Part shown: piece by piece, positions 43,186-53,691 of the stretch | Position numbering within the stretch: the stretch's first letter is position 1 | Layout of the letters: each line of letters opens with the position of its first letter | NCBI GenBank assembly: GCA_023897205.1 | Contig: JAHWDD010000008.1 | Span: 1,550,001 to 1,614,000 of the forward strand | Length of the DNA stretch: 64,000 nucleotides | Origin: Exophiala sp. HKRS030 | Taxonomy: Eukaryota; Ascomycota; Eurotiomycetes; Chaetothyriales; Herpotrichiellaceae | Reading direction: 5' to 3' | Notes under the pieces: generated by a model | Databases searched by the model: none | Seen by the model: only the letters and a program-made list of their open reading frames with translations | What the model was told of the DNA's origin: nothing | Program-made: the position numbers and the translations under genes

Positions 43186-44474
43186 TTCTTGGGTGATCGT
43201 GGAGAGGCGCTTAAGCATGCGAGAGAAGTAAAGTTTGAAAACGAGCATATTGCATTTGTTCATTTTCGGCGTTTTTCCGACGGTCGGAAGAGAGAGGATG
43301 TTGATAACCTACCTATCTAGGTAAACAGGAGAAGGGGAATTTTTGGTCGTTTTGCATTGACATGACATTGACCTTTTTGTTTCTATAGCCTCACTGTCTG
43401 GGTCGATCGCTTGGGTCCACGGTGTTTTTTTGTTGTTTGTGTAAGAAAGAATACGAATTTACGGCTTTACGGGGAGCAATGAGTGCCTGCTGCTCACCAC
43501 GGACGGGGGTATCTACCTAGGTACGGAGTAGTTCGAGCAACTCTCTACGAATTTTATCAAGTATAACAAACCCACCACAACAAGAGTAGAGTTTTTGGTT
43601 TCTATTTTTCCATTCCCGCTTCGCCTCGTCGAGTATGGAGTAGGTAGTAGTTCGATGAGAGTATACAGTATGGCGGAGGAAGGCAGTGAATGGTTTTTCT
43701 CATTCAAAATTGATGCGATGCCGTGTCAACATGAGACAAAGTTGAATCTGGTTTGAAACCTACGGAGTGCCGTTTTCTAACGGAGTATTTTTTTTTCACT
43801 TGACTTACGGAGTACTGTAGACGAGATGGGATGCCCATTCGTCGGAGAAGATCTTGTTGACACCTAAGTACCTGGTACCTACTGGACGGAGTATGTATGT
43901 GCAGTAAGAGTATTGTATTCGGAGACTTCGTGTTTATTTAATTTTATACTCCATACGGATAGTTAGATGGTGATCCGGTTCCGTCCGCTCACTCCGTATG
44001 AATACGAGGCATGGATCGTTGAAATACTGGTAACTACTGAGATACTGACTTCTTCACGATACCTGGGTCAGGCTTGGGTCCGTACCTGGGTAGGTGGTTA
44101 AAGCTACGACTATCAAACGAGGTACGGTTCACACACTCCCGGCTGTGGTTCGCCTTGGGCCGAATAGGTCCTTGATGATCACATACAGAACTCACGGGAA
44201 ACGAAAAACTAGCGTCTACTTCCACAGCAGGTAGTCCATACGGCAGTATGTAATATTATACAGAGTATGTATATCCCTTACCTACGGATGCTTCGTAATC
44301 CGCCACTGCAAGTTTGTAACCACATAGATCTACCTTTGGATATCAAGTCCCTCCTATCGCCCTCTGGTTCTTGCTTCTAAGCAGACCCACCACATGGACT
44401 CTCCCAAGTCAAGCATAAAGAAAAATAGGGATGCACGGAGCAACAAAAAGAAAAAAGAGAAGAAAAAAAAGGCA
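43186..44474. other. 1.3 kb AT-rich region with repeated TACGGAGTA words
   Basis: No gene is supported. Exact TACGGAGTA copies at 43522-43530 and 43806-43814, and one-mismatch copies near 43761, 43779, 43885, 43948 and 43989, cluster within 500 bp. ACCTAGGTA-type words also recur (43515, 43868). The function of these words is unknown. Confidence 0.6.
44463..44470 (-). terminator. RNA polymerase III terminator of the tRNA gene
   Basis: Eight consecutive T on the minus strand begin five bases after the tRNA 3' end. Confidence 0.85.
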
Positions 44475-44560
44475 CTCCTCCGGGTGGGCTCGAACCACCA
44501 ACCTCCTGATATATGCTTATATTAACAGTCAGACGCGCTAGCCAATTGCGCCACAGAGGA
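44475..44560 (-). tRNA. tRNA-Asn (anticodon GTT) with a 12-bp intron
   Basis: A complete cloverleaf is seen on the minus strand: acceptor TCCTCTG pairs with CGGAGGA, the D arm is GCGC-AATTGGCTA-GCGC, the anticodon stem TCTGA pairs with TCAGG (one wobble pair), the loop is CTGTTA(A) with GTT as anticodon, and the T arm is GGTGG-TTCGAGC-CCACC. A 12-base insert, ATATAAGCATAT, sits between positions 37 and 38, the standard intron site. The mature length would be 74 nt. The A-box and B-box (GGTTCGAGCCC) promoters are intact. Confidence 0.95.
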
Positions 44561-44717
44561 AGAAGGATGGAAGAGGAAGTTCTATGAATTTCTTGCTCCA
44601 ATTGTTGGGAGAGATTGTGCCCCAATAAAATATGAATATTACCTAAAGATAAAATTGTGAGTCAAGTGGAGATCTCTGCGGAAAAACTTACCCCCCGGAT
44701 CCTTTCTGTCAGCCAAA
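44561..44717. other. Upstream flank of the tRNA gene
   Basis: No gene is supported in this short interval. Confidence 0.4.
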
Positions 44718-45261
44718 TCATTCTTCACAGGCTTGGCACCACATCTGACTGCCTTGGGAGGAGGTAAAATCTTGGAACATGGGGATATAATTTTTAATAC
44801 TGAGCGTCCAGGTAACTATTTGTAGACTCTCTGCAAAAAGGAATGACTCGTCACTCAGCATGTCTCTAGAAACCCTTCGAGATATCATCTCGAGTGAAAT
44901 GAATTCAAACCCTTGTTGGTAGGTATGTTGCTGTCCAAAGAGGGTGTTCAAACATTGCCTATTCAGCCACACTGCTCGAGGCGAGATACATGGCTTTCTT
45001 GCCCTTCACACTCCAGCATGATGCCATTTCCTCCGCCTCCGTCTCCAAGATGACTGAGAAAAATTGGTGCTTGTGTGGCATGCGACTCGGATTGCCAGCA
45101 GACTGAATTGGATCGTGTTGCCTGAGCGCGATGCGCTTAGAGAAGCGGACAAAGTCCAGGTAAAGGTGATTCGAGCACATCCTTGGATGTTCAGTCTCGA
45201 CTTGGTTTTTTGAGCTGGGCTTTTCGGGTGTTGTGGTACATACTGAGGCGTGCCAGGACAA
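44718..45261 (-). pseudogene. Broken coding remnant, minus strand
   Basis: Two overlapping minus-strand frames look like one coding sequence with a frameshift near 44960-44972: the upstream frame has DFVRFSKRIALRQ and QFFSVILETEAEEMAS and stops at 44959, and the downstream frame continues with RQCLNTLFGQQHTYQ and ESLQIVTWTLSIKNYIPMF until 44718. No domain was recognised. The best reading is a decayed gene or an exon pair with a missed intron; chance cannot be excluded. Confidence 0.3.
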
Positions 45262-45808
45262 AAGTGTGGCCCCATATTACCACTAATGTTATGGATTTGC
45301 CCTAGTTAGAATCGCCAGTTCCGAAGCTTATGAGATGATGTGCTACTCGTCATGCAGCAGGACATTGAGAATTCGGTATTAAATTGCTTGCACGACAAGA
45401 GCAGCAGTCGCCGTCTATCATGTGCTTTTGTACCTAGGCGTCAAATCTATGATGCCGTGAAAGAACGGCACCCTTGGTATGGATATGTCATATTTCCTTC
45501 CAACATCTCCTCGAAGTCGATGATTGTTATCCAATTAGAGACTCAATAGTATTCAATTTGGCTGTCCTGCAGACAGATATGTATCTGATCTACAGACGTT
45601 TGGCAGCTGAGTGGTCGAAACTGGATGACAGACAGTTGGAACAACGCGACAGCACTCTCGGCCTCGGGCGGAATGATCCCAGCCTAGCTAAGATATGCGA
45701 CAATCTTGAGGGCTCGCATCAGAAGTTGACAAGGCTGTACAGGTTTGATCTGGACAGGGCTGGTCCATGGTTCGTTGGTGTTGTCTCTCAGTCCGTGTGG
45801 ACTGGATT
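45262..45808. other. Possible coding fragment, plus strand, in a gene-poor stretch
   Basis: A plus-strand frame without an ATG (45474-45908) includes TDMYLIYRRLAAEWSKLDDR and a Leu/Asp-rich continuation that looks more like coding sequence than noise. It overlaps the end of the minus-strand gene at 45809. No domain is recognised. Confidence 0.3.
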
Positions 45809-46774
45809 CTACTCGGAGCTGTTGGTTGCACGATTACCATCACTTTCGCTGCTGAGTCGGTCAAAAAGCTTCTCTAACATTTCCTGTTTCTCAAACTCGA
45901 CTCTTTGAGCCCAGAAAAAAGATTCCCCGTTTGACGAGACGGTTTTGATCCGGAAAGCAAGGCGACTTAAGCGAGCTGGGCTTGAGTCGAAGCATGTATG
46001 TTCGTGTCGGGTACCGGGAGGCGATATTTCAGCTTTCACGAAGACGGCGCTCTTCTCGCTAACCGGAAATGAAACAATGATGCTAACATTCCAGCCAGCT
46101 AGAGAAATATAAGGGGTTCGTTTCCCTGTGACCGGATAAAATGATCGTGTACCGGTAAGGAGTCCGGTGGCAGTCTCTTCTCTCTTTCTTGCCCAGGTGT
46201 TGTTGCCTCCGACAGAGGCGAGGGTTTGGCTGAGCCCGACTCCGACAGGGTTTGGCATCCAATGTCTCGTTTTCGAACCGTCCTCAAGTAGTGGTAATAT
46301 TTCAGCTGTATCGCCTTCAATGGGATCATAGCTCTCCGAGTCAAGCTCAGTCTCAATATGAGGCTGGACAGCATTGCCGTCGATCAGAGTCGATTCAATC
46401 TCGAGGGGTTTAGAAGAATGGGGGAGGTGAGGCTGCACGCGATTCTCCCCGAGCATGATGCTTAATTTCTTTTCGAAAAGCTGTCTAATAGCGCTCGCAA
46501 TTTCCTCGGGGATTGTTCGTGGTTTCGGCTTTTTCGATCGCTTCGCCTTGACTTCAAAAACCTTACGGTCGACATCGGTGTAGTGTTTTGGAATCAATAC
46601 CATGAGCATAAAACATGCTTCGATTAGTGATTTTGTTGGGGAGAGATCTTGAAGTTCCCTGACGTCCTCGGCTGTCTGAAAACCTTTACGGTGGAGCCAC
46701 TCCACTATATGGTGATCAAGTGTGTTCAGACTCACAGAATCCAAATCGTTTGCAGCATATGCTCGAAGAATCAT
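45809..46774 (-). CDS. Uncharacterised protein, main exon
   Basis: A 321-residue frame from the ATG at 46774 with no recognised domain. It starts MILRAYAANDLDSVSLNTLD and has a helical first part, a basic stretch (KAKRSKKPKPRT), an acidic middle, and a strand-rich second half (SLAGWNVSIIVSFP, AVFVKAEISPPGT, RLAFRIKTVS) ending in EKQEMLEKLFDRLSSE. Coding-like sequence continues upstream to 47302 on the same strand in changing frames, so this may be the 3' exon of a larger gene, possibly one that is decaying. An orphan or lineage-restricted fungal gene is likely. Confidence 0.5.
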   Translation of the reverse strand: MILRAYAANDLDSVSLNTLDHHIVEWLHRKGFQTAEDVRELQDLSPTKSLIEACFMLMVLIPKHYTDVDRKVFEVKAKRSKKPKPRTIPEEIASAIRQLFEKKLSIMLGENRVQPHLPHSSKPLEIESTLIDGNAVQPHIETELDSESYDPIEGDTAEILPLLEDGSKTRHWMPNPVGVGLSQTLASVGGNNTWARKREETATGLLTGTRSFYPVTGKRTPYISLAGWNVSIIVSFPVSEKSAVFVKAEISPPGTRHEHTCFDSSPARLSRLAFRIKTVSSNGESFFWAQRVEFEKQEMLEKLFDRLSSESDGNRATNSSE

Positions 46775-47302
46775 TGTATGAGCACCTTAACGTTCAAACA
46801 TGTTCCACTTTTGCCCTTTGACACCACTCAGATAGCCAGCCATGCGCAGAGTATGTGTAAAACGTTGACAGGCCCTGAAATTCCCTTGGAAGAATAAGAG
46901 TTTCTGGATCTGGAATAATTAAGAAAACTCTTTGGACTCCATTGCCACGTGTCTGCACCCGAGCCTTGATCTTGAATGATCTCAGGGTTAGCTCGAATTC
47001 TGCTGAAGCAAAGGGTTGTCTTGGAAGGTGGATTCCTCGGCGACTCCTTCTGCAACAAGAACGAAATGAGCACGACTGCCATTCAAGAGTTCGAAAGAGA
47101 ACATTTTGAATGCCTCTGCCTCATCATTGCCTTTCGAAGGCAGATTTTCTTGGGCAAAACTTGATCGGTGGCGAAGATTGAGTGGCCAAATCAGTACTTG
47201 TCCGTCAGTCAATCCCATCTCCTCAAAGGTGAGAGGTAAAAAGCTGTCTGGAGAGCCAGGCTGATCGTATTTCGGTGGTATCAAGGCTTGATTCAGGACC
47301 AT
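46775..47302 (-). pseudogene. Upstream coding segments of the uncharacterised gene, frame broken
   Basis: From an ATG at 47302 one frame reads MVLNQALIPPKYDQPGS, DGQVLIWPLNLRHRSSF and HFVLVAEGVAEESTFQ, then stops near 46988. A second frame starting about 47035 reads PFASAEFELTLRSFKIKARV, RVFLIIPDPETLILPREFQG and LSTFYTYSAHGWLSEWCQRA before a TGA close to 46800. Both look coding. No intron with good splice sites joins them cleanly to each other or to the ATG at 46774. Either small introns were missed or the gene carries frameshifts. Confidence 0.35.
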
Positions 47303-47358
47303 CGCCAACGGGCTCTCTACACTCCCAACTGGGGTGTAGAGCTTCTCAAGTGGTGATA

Positions 47359-47379
47359 TTTATATATATATATATATAT
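47359..47379. repeat. TA dinucleotide microsatellite
   Basis: About ten TA units in an otherwise non-coding stretch. Confidence 0.85.
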
Positions 47380-47523
47380 TTAGTTGCGTCCGTAGTTGAT
47401 CAAGCCCTGTCGTGCTGCCGGGTTTATGGTATGAGGACAAGAAGGAGCCACTTCAAAGGTCAGCGAAAATAGCAACCGTAGTTGCGAGAGAAAGAGAGGT
47501 ACAGATACGCAACGCAGAACCTC

Positions 47524-47627
47524 GAAGGAGATTTATAGGCAGTGATGTTGGGTGACAAGGGTGGGCAGTGAAGGAGATTTAGAGGCAGTGATATTGGGTG
47601 ACAAGGGTGAGCAGTGAAGGAGATTTA
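47524..47627. repeat. 46-bp tandem repeat, 2.3 copies
   Basis: Copies start at 47524, 47570 and 47616. The first two differ at only three positions, and the third is cut after 12 bp. The unit begins GAAGGAGATTTA. Confidence 0.9.
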
Positions 47628-49390
47628 ACCCTGAATACTCTTGAAGACACTATCCGTTTCTGTGGTCAATCGCCATTGATTCTGGCCGTCGATTTCAGCT
47701 TTCCATCCGCTGGAGAAGAGGATGGTACCGAAAGTGATGGACAGGAAGAGGTGGAGGCGATACAAGACCAGATGGAGGAACTGAGAGAAGAAAAGAAAGC
47801 GTTGGAGGATGCGTTTGAGAAGGCGCGGAAGAAGACAAAGACTGCCACTAGATAAGTTCTATGACTAGATCCAGTTGTTTCTAACGGATGTGTGGGAACA
47901 AAGGTTGGGTGGCAGGGTATCTCTTACTTTGTCATTCCTTTGTAATGTTGCATTCCACGTACTCATATCAACAAGGTCCTGCATTGTCTATCAGCGGACG
48001 TTTTCACCAAGGACGCAGCCCACTTTATCCCTTCTCTGGCGCTTTGATCTCTTGAGAGAATAAACCCATTCTTTTCATACATGTAGCTTAGCGTTTAGCC
48101 AGCTGTAACCGCAGCTCTGACTCTGAATTCGCTCGTTCTTTCCCATGCGTTCAGCTCGCGAGTCAAATTGTTTTGAGTCTGCTCAAGCTCACCAATCTTT
48201 GCCGTGAAACTCACGTCTGATTTAAGGAACTCTGTCTGCTTTTTAACATACTGAGTCAACACACGAAAGCATAACATGCCATGGTAGCACCTTCATCTAC
48301 CTTCGGCTTGCTAGAAAGGAATATGGTGTTGGAGGCCTTATGCTGCATGTACGAACCGAAGATGGTATCCGGAGTTTTCGGGGCCCGCAAACATCATCTT
48401 CTCGGCGATCGAATAGCGGTGTTGTATCTTTGGCGATATTGGCGTCCTCGCCATAAAACTTTCCTTTTATAGAACCTACCATTGGCCTTAACCGGCCCTT
48501 CCCTTTGGAAATCATGGGGACCCGGATATTTCTTCATATCCAGCTCGATGGCCCAGGCTAACGAGCTCACTACTGAACGACACTGCGCCTTAAGATCTTT
48601 CCGGTGGGGCCGCTAGAAGACAAAATCTGGAAATGGCACCGAATGCAGCTCTTTTCGAAATCGAAGATGGTACAAAGAACTATCTATAGGGGGCGGGGTC
48701 TCGTCAATCTTCTCCAAGATATAGTAGTCTTCGAGGGCGCCATCGGCCAGGGCAATTATCAGTAGACACAGGACCGGTTTCGCGAACAGCAGCTGCATAT
48801 CCTCGTACATGCTATACTACAGTCTGATAGGGATTTGATGTCAGTAGGAAACCTATTTACAGTGCTGTGCGCGGAGAAAGAGATGTTTTAGGACGACCAA
48901 CCTCTTGTGTGGCTTGTTAGGAGATTCCTTCGTGTCCCGCATGGCTCGGACAGCCTATTCCGCCTCTCCTTGCTCGTTCTTGAAGACGACGAAGACGACA
49001 TCCTGTATGCGAATCGTAAGGACACTCCCATCCCGGATTAGATCGTATCATGTTCTTACCCCGTACAATAAATCTCGGCTCGAGCCACGGCGCAGATGGG
49101 TCCAGCTCTAGTGAGAGCCCGAAACGGTCTACCCAAGATGTTATGATGTAGAGTCGCTTCGACGTCGTTGGGACGAACGCGGCCGCGCCAGAGGCTAGAG
49201 CCGAAACGGAAGCGTCAGAGAGCGGGAAGTGGGGGAAGAGGGCGTCGGAGAGAGCGAGGGAGAGGCGAAGGCGAGCAGAAGAGAGCGGACGGGGACCGAG
49301 GAGATCAAATAGTCGCTAGCGCGGGAGCAGAGCGGCGACGGATACTGACGAGTCAGCGGAAAGGTCGAGGAAAAGTGCAGATCGGGGAAT

Positions 49391-49418
49391 CTATATCTAT
49401 ATCTATATCTATATATCT
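49391..49418. repeat. CTATAT hexanucleotide repeat
   Basis: About four units of CTATAT followed by further TA/CA-rich sequence, 96 bp before the monooxygenase start codon. Confidence 0.85.
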
Positions 49419-49513
49419 ACATACATATACACACACTCGCTCTCTATTTGCCTCTGAAAGATGCAGACTCCTTACCAAACGTGATTTCGTTTGCCAATAT
49501 CGAAAAACAAAAC

Positions 49514-50979
49514 ATGAATACCATACTCGTTGTTGGATGTGGTATCACAGGTTCCGTTGTGGGAACCATGTTGGCCAAGAAAGGATATAAAGTGATGATT
49601 GTCGAGAGAGTAGCCAAAATAGAAGATGTCGGTGGTGCTTTGGCAATTTGGCCGAATGGGTATGTATCTACCTACTCGTATGAATCATGGCCATCGGCCA
49701 TCATGATTTCCCTTTTGCATGTTGAAATAGTAACCTGTACCCCTGCCCTTTTTTTGCTTTTCCTGTGGTCTTCCAGCTGACATGATCAAATGTGTACTCA
49801 ACGGTAGGTGGAAAGTTTTGGACACAATTGGACAGGCAAAGATCGATAACCCATGGCGACACGGGGTCGAGTATAATTCCAAGGGAGAGCAATTGGTCGA
49901 TTGGGATCAGTCATATTTCAAGAAAAAGTATGGTTTCCCATCGAGTGCGCTACGAAGGTCGGAGCTGCATTCGCGACTGAAACAAAATGCTATCGACCAT
50001 GGAGTCGAGGTACTCGAAGGTTGGAAGTTGAGTGATATTCAAGAAGTTGACAGTGGTGTCGTTGCGGTATCTGAAGATGGGAGAGAGGTTCAGGCCAAGT
50101 TTGTCATCGGCTGTGACGGACTTCATTCTGCGACGAGGAAGTGGGTTCTCGCAAAAAAGGGCATTTCAGAGCCACAACCCGATTTTACGGGGTTGGTCAC
50201 GGTGAGTAGAGTATTCTTTTATACGGCATCAACAAGACCAAAAAGAATGCGCTGACTCTTTTTTTGCTAGATTGTTGGATTCAGCCCTACTCCCGCGTCG
50301 ATAGAGTCGAGTACCGTGCTCGGCGTGTACGGAGACGAAAAGTACTTTGTCACCTACAAGGTAGATGAGAAGTCGTGGTTGTGGGGCATCATTGAACCCG
50401 GGGAGCCCGAAAGAGAGTCTTGGAGGGATATTGACGACCTCGAGGCGCAAAAGGAGAAGCTGTTGAGTGAGATGGTTGACTGGCCTGAGATCACGAAAGG
50501 GTTGGTTGGGTCGACGATGAACCTGGTGAGGTTTGGCTTGTACGATCGTCCTGAATTGCCGCCGGAGCATTGGTATCATGGCAGATGTGTTCTGGTCGGA
50601 GATGCGGCACATCCAACCAGGTATGGATTCTTGAGACCGCGTGTGAATTTGAGCTTACCTTTATGCAAGTCCACATTTAGGTCAGGGGGCGAACCAGTCG
50701 CTCGAGGATTGCTGGCATCTGGCTCAGCTGTTGCCAGATGCAGACAGTCAGTGTGACATTTCGGAATTGAAGGATGCTTTTCAGAAATATGCCGAGAAGA
50801 GACAGCCGAGAACAGCGGAGTTGGTCAAGGCTGCGAGACAGGGAGGGAAGATACGAGTGGTCCATGGAGAAGAAGCGTGTAGAAAGAGGGATGGGATGGT
50901 CAAAAGGATGTATGCCGACGAGGAAGCCATGGCTGTGAGAGTACACAATCTTTACAAGGAGCCATTTGAGATGTCATAG
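49514..50979 (+). CDS. FAD-dependent monooxygenase (salicylate hydroxylase type)
   Basis: Four exons: 49514-49659, 49808-50201, 50271-50620 and 50670-50979, giving 399 residues. The Rossmann motif VVGCGITGSVVGTMLAKKG is at the start with the Glu-Arg end of the second strand (VER), the DG motif is VIGCDGLHSATRK, and the GD motif is LVGDAAHPTS. This is a class A flavoprotein hydroxylase, which uses NAD(P)H and oxygen; the substrate is unknown. Exon 2 begins after GGTAG, giving IWPNGWKVLDTIG; an earlier CAG in the same intron would bring in a TGA. Exon 4 begins after an AAG acceptor and yields SPHLGQGANQSLED, the conserved motif. No signal peptide is present. Confidence 0.88.
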
Positions 50980-51374
50980 AGAGAGGATGGTATCTCGAGA
51001 TAAGTCAGGTAGGTTAACGAGGGGGTAGTGCTTCGTATTCGTAAATACCTATTGGAAGCTCTATCTCAATCACGTGAAACGAATCGTTATCTTGGCTGCG
51101 GTTGCATCGTCATTGGCAGCTGGCAATATCGAGGTGCATGGGCAGCTGCAGCTTCTTTTAGACCAGATTCCCGCAAACCCATTTGGATCTTTTGGCGCCG
51201 ATTCAACTCGTCAAGATCCTCCCCAAGCTACTCGTAGGCTCGACCTGCATTATCGTTGTTTAGCCGATTCGTTGTTTTTCCATTGAATTTCTTGTGCACA
51301 GCTGTCCGATACTCAGCACAGCAATACCGTCTGCCTTTGCTAACCCTCGACCACCCTCCCACACGCCGCCAGTC
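50980..51374. promoter_or_regulatory. VMA2 promoter region
   Basis: A 395-bp gap between the monooxygenase stop and the V-ATPase start. The last 60 bp are rich in C, as in many fungal leaders. Confidence 0.45.
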
Positions 51375-53131
51375 ATGGCTCACTCAGATCACCGTATGGC
51401 TAGTGTAAAGCCGAGATTGACATACAACACAATCAGCGGTGTCAATGGACCCCTGGTCGTTCTTGACAATGTATGTCTTCAGACCACGACGGGCGCCTTC
51501 AACGTGCGGTTTACTGATGAGTGTCGGTCTAGGTCAAATTCCCTAGATACAACGAGATTGTCAGTCTGACACTACCCGATGGCTCGTCGAGGTCTGGTCA
51601 AGTTCTGGAAGCAAGAGGTGTGTAGGACCAATGCGCAGGCATCACGAGGAACGGGAAAGATTGACATTTGGGAATAGGAAACAGAGCCGTTGTGCAAGTG
51701 TTTGAAGGAACAACTGGTATCGACGTGAAGAAGGTATACAACTACGCTCAGACACTCGTAAAATGTGCTTATACATTCGCAGACAAAAGTCGAATTCACA
51801 GGCCACAGCTTGAAGATCGGTGTCTCAGAAGACATGCTTGGTCGAATCTTTGACGGTTCTGGAAGAGCTATAGACAAGGGTCCTAAAGTGCTGGCGGAGG
51901 ATTATCTTGATATCAACGGCAGTCCCATCAATCCATATTCACGGGTATGCTGGTCACATTGCTGGTGGTGGTGCTGTCCAGGATACTGACTCGGCTAAAG
52001 GTTTATCCCGAAGAAATGATTTCCACAGGTATCTCGGCCATTGACACGATGAACTCGGTCGCTCGAGGACAGAAGATTCCCATCTTCTCTGCAGCTGGTC
52101 TGCCTCACAACGAAATTGCAGCTCAGATTTGTCGGCAGGCTGGTCTGGTGCACCAACCCAACAAGGGTGTCCACGATGGCCACGAGGAGAACTTTTCGAT
52201 TGTCTTTGCCGCTATGGGTGTCAACATGGAAACCGCACGTTTCTTCACCCGAGACTTTGAAGAGAACGGCTCAATGGAGCGTGTCACACTGTTTTTGAAC
52301 TTGGCCAACGATCCTACCATTGAACGTATCATCACACCTCGACTTGCCCTGACAACCGCAGAATACTACGCCTATCAACTCGAAAAGCACGTGTTGGTCA
52401 TCCTCACAGATCTCTCGGCCTACTGCGATGCTCTCCGAGAAGTGTCTGCTGCACGAGAAGAAGTTCCTGGTCGACGTGGTTACCCCGGTTACATGTATAC
52501 TGACTTGTCCACCATCTACGAGCGAGCCGGTCGTGTCGAAGGTCGAAATGGATCCATCACACAAATCCCCATTCTGACCATGCCTAACGACGATATTACC
52601 CACCCTATCCCTGACCTGACTGGTTACATCACGGAGGGCCAGATCTTCGTCGATCGACAACTGTACAACAAGGGTATCTACCCACCCATCAACGTCCTGC
52701 CGTCGTTGTCTCGATTGATGAAGTCTGCCATTGGTGAAGGATTGACCAGAAAAGACCACGGTGACGTGTCGAACCAACTGTACGCCAAATATGCCATTGG
52801 TCGAGATGCTGCTGCGATGAAAGCTGTCGTTGGTGACGAAGCACTGAGTTCCGAAGATAAGTTGTCGCTGGAGTTCCTCGAAAAGTTCGAGAAGCAATTC
52901 ATTTCACAAAGCCCGTACGACAAGCGATCGATCTTTGACAGTCTGGATCTTGGCTGGAATTTGCTTCGTATTTTCCCCAAGGAACTGCTCAACCGTGTCA
53001 ACCCGAAGATTTTGGACGAGTTCTACGCGAGAAAGAGCCACGGCAAGGAGAGGAGGGCTAAAAAGGACACCAGAGATAACGAGGATGGTGGAAAACAAGT
53101 CAACGGCGAGCCAAACCTGCTCGATGATTAG
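51375..53131 (+). CDS. VMA2: V-type proton ATPase subunit B (Vma2)
   Basis: Five exons: 51375-51470, 51533-51617, 51678-51733, 51783-51944 and 52001-53131, giving 509 residues, the normal length. The ATPase alpha/beta family signatures are seen: the N-terminal barrel ([19 protein letters not shown]), then [40 protein letters not shown], and the family signature region around [20 protein letters not shown]. Subunit B is the non-catalytic, nucleotide-binding subunit of the V1 sector that acidifies vacuole and Golgi. Introns cluster in the 5' third, and all phases fit. Confidence 0.97.
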
Positions 53132-53691
53132 AGTAATTACTTCTGTCGTTCGGAGTAGAGGTATCTGTTATGTTATCGAAGAGGTTGAGAAGTGGCTATA
53201 CCTCTCTGTCTGAAAGAGGTCTGTCTCCCTCCGCGGTCCGTATATCCAAACATATGCACTACTGGAGCAGCCTTGATCAACAACCATTTTTCAGCGCCAG
53301 AACTTCAATATTTGCCATCGTTTTCGCCAATGCAGGAGATGGTACGTACTCCTTACTACGGGAACATAAAGATTTCCTTTCCCTTCTCATCTGATCTGAA
53401 ACATCGTTCAAGTTTCATCGATGGAAATATATGTTCGGGGGCTCTACTAGATGTCTACAAGTTAGAAGACCAAGACTTTTGTTTTCTTTGCGCCCATTGC
53501 CATTACTACTATTACGGTCGTGTCCGAGAAGATTAATGCTTTCCAACTCGTATGGACTATGGAGTGTTCCATTGGGTTTCTCGTATTGTTACTGATCCGA
53601 GACGTCATGTTCAAAACACCTTTTGGCTACTCCGTGTACAATGTTATTTGAAAAGTGTTTTTGTGTGGGCAGAGACAGGACGCCTTTTTTT
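53132..53691. other. Intergenic region between convergent genes
   Basis: 3' flanking sequence of VMA2 and the hypothetical gene; nothing else is supported. Confidence 0.45.

Larger units (their letters stand above)
47303..49513. other. 2.2 kb gene-poor region with coding remnants and simple repeats
   Basis: It holds a TA microsatellite, a 46-bp tandem repeat, and several short coding-like frames: plus strand 47604-47855 with a coiled-coil end (QDQMEELREEKKALEDAF), and minus strand 48095-48277 (KIGELEQTQNNLTRELN), 48297-48515 and 48613-48810 (YYILEKIDETPPPIDSSL). The last three may be pieces of one decayed minus-strand gene. From about 49195 to 49380 the plus strand is G/A-rich without family-like coding, followed by CTATAT repeats just before the monooxygenase gene. 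Confidence 0.45.

Noticed and set aside
44718..49513. Possible transposon
   Set aside because: No terminal inverted repeats, no long direct repeats at the borders and no transposase or reverse transcriptase motif could be seen.
49168..49590. Arg/Gly-rich plus-strand frame before the monooxygenase
   Set aside because: It is low-complexity G/A-rich DNA translated in one frame, and its end overlaps the real start of the monooxygenase.
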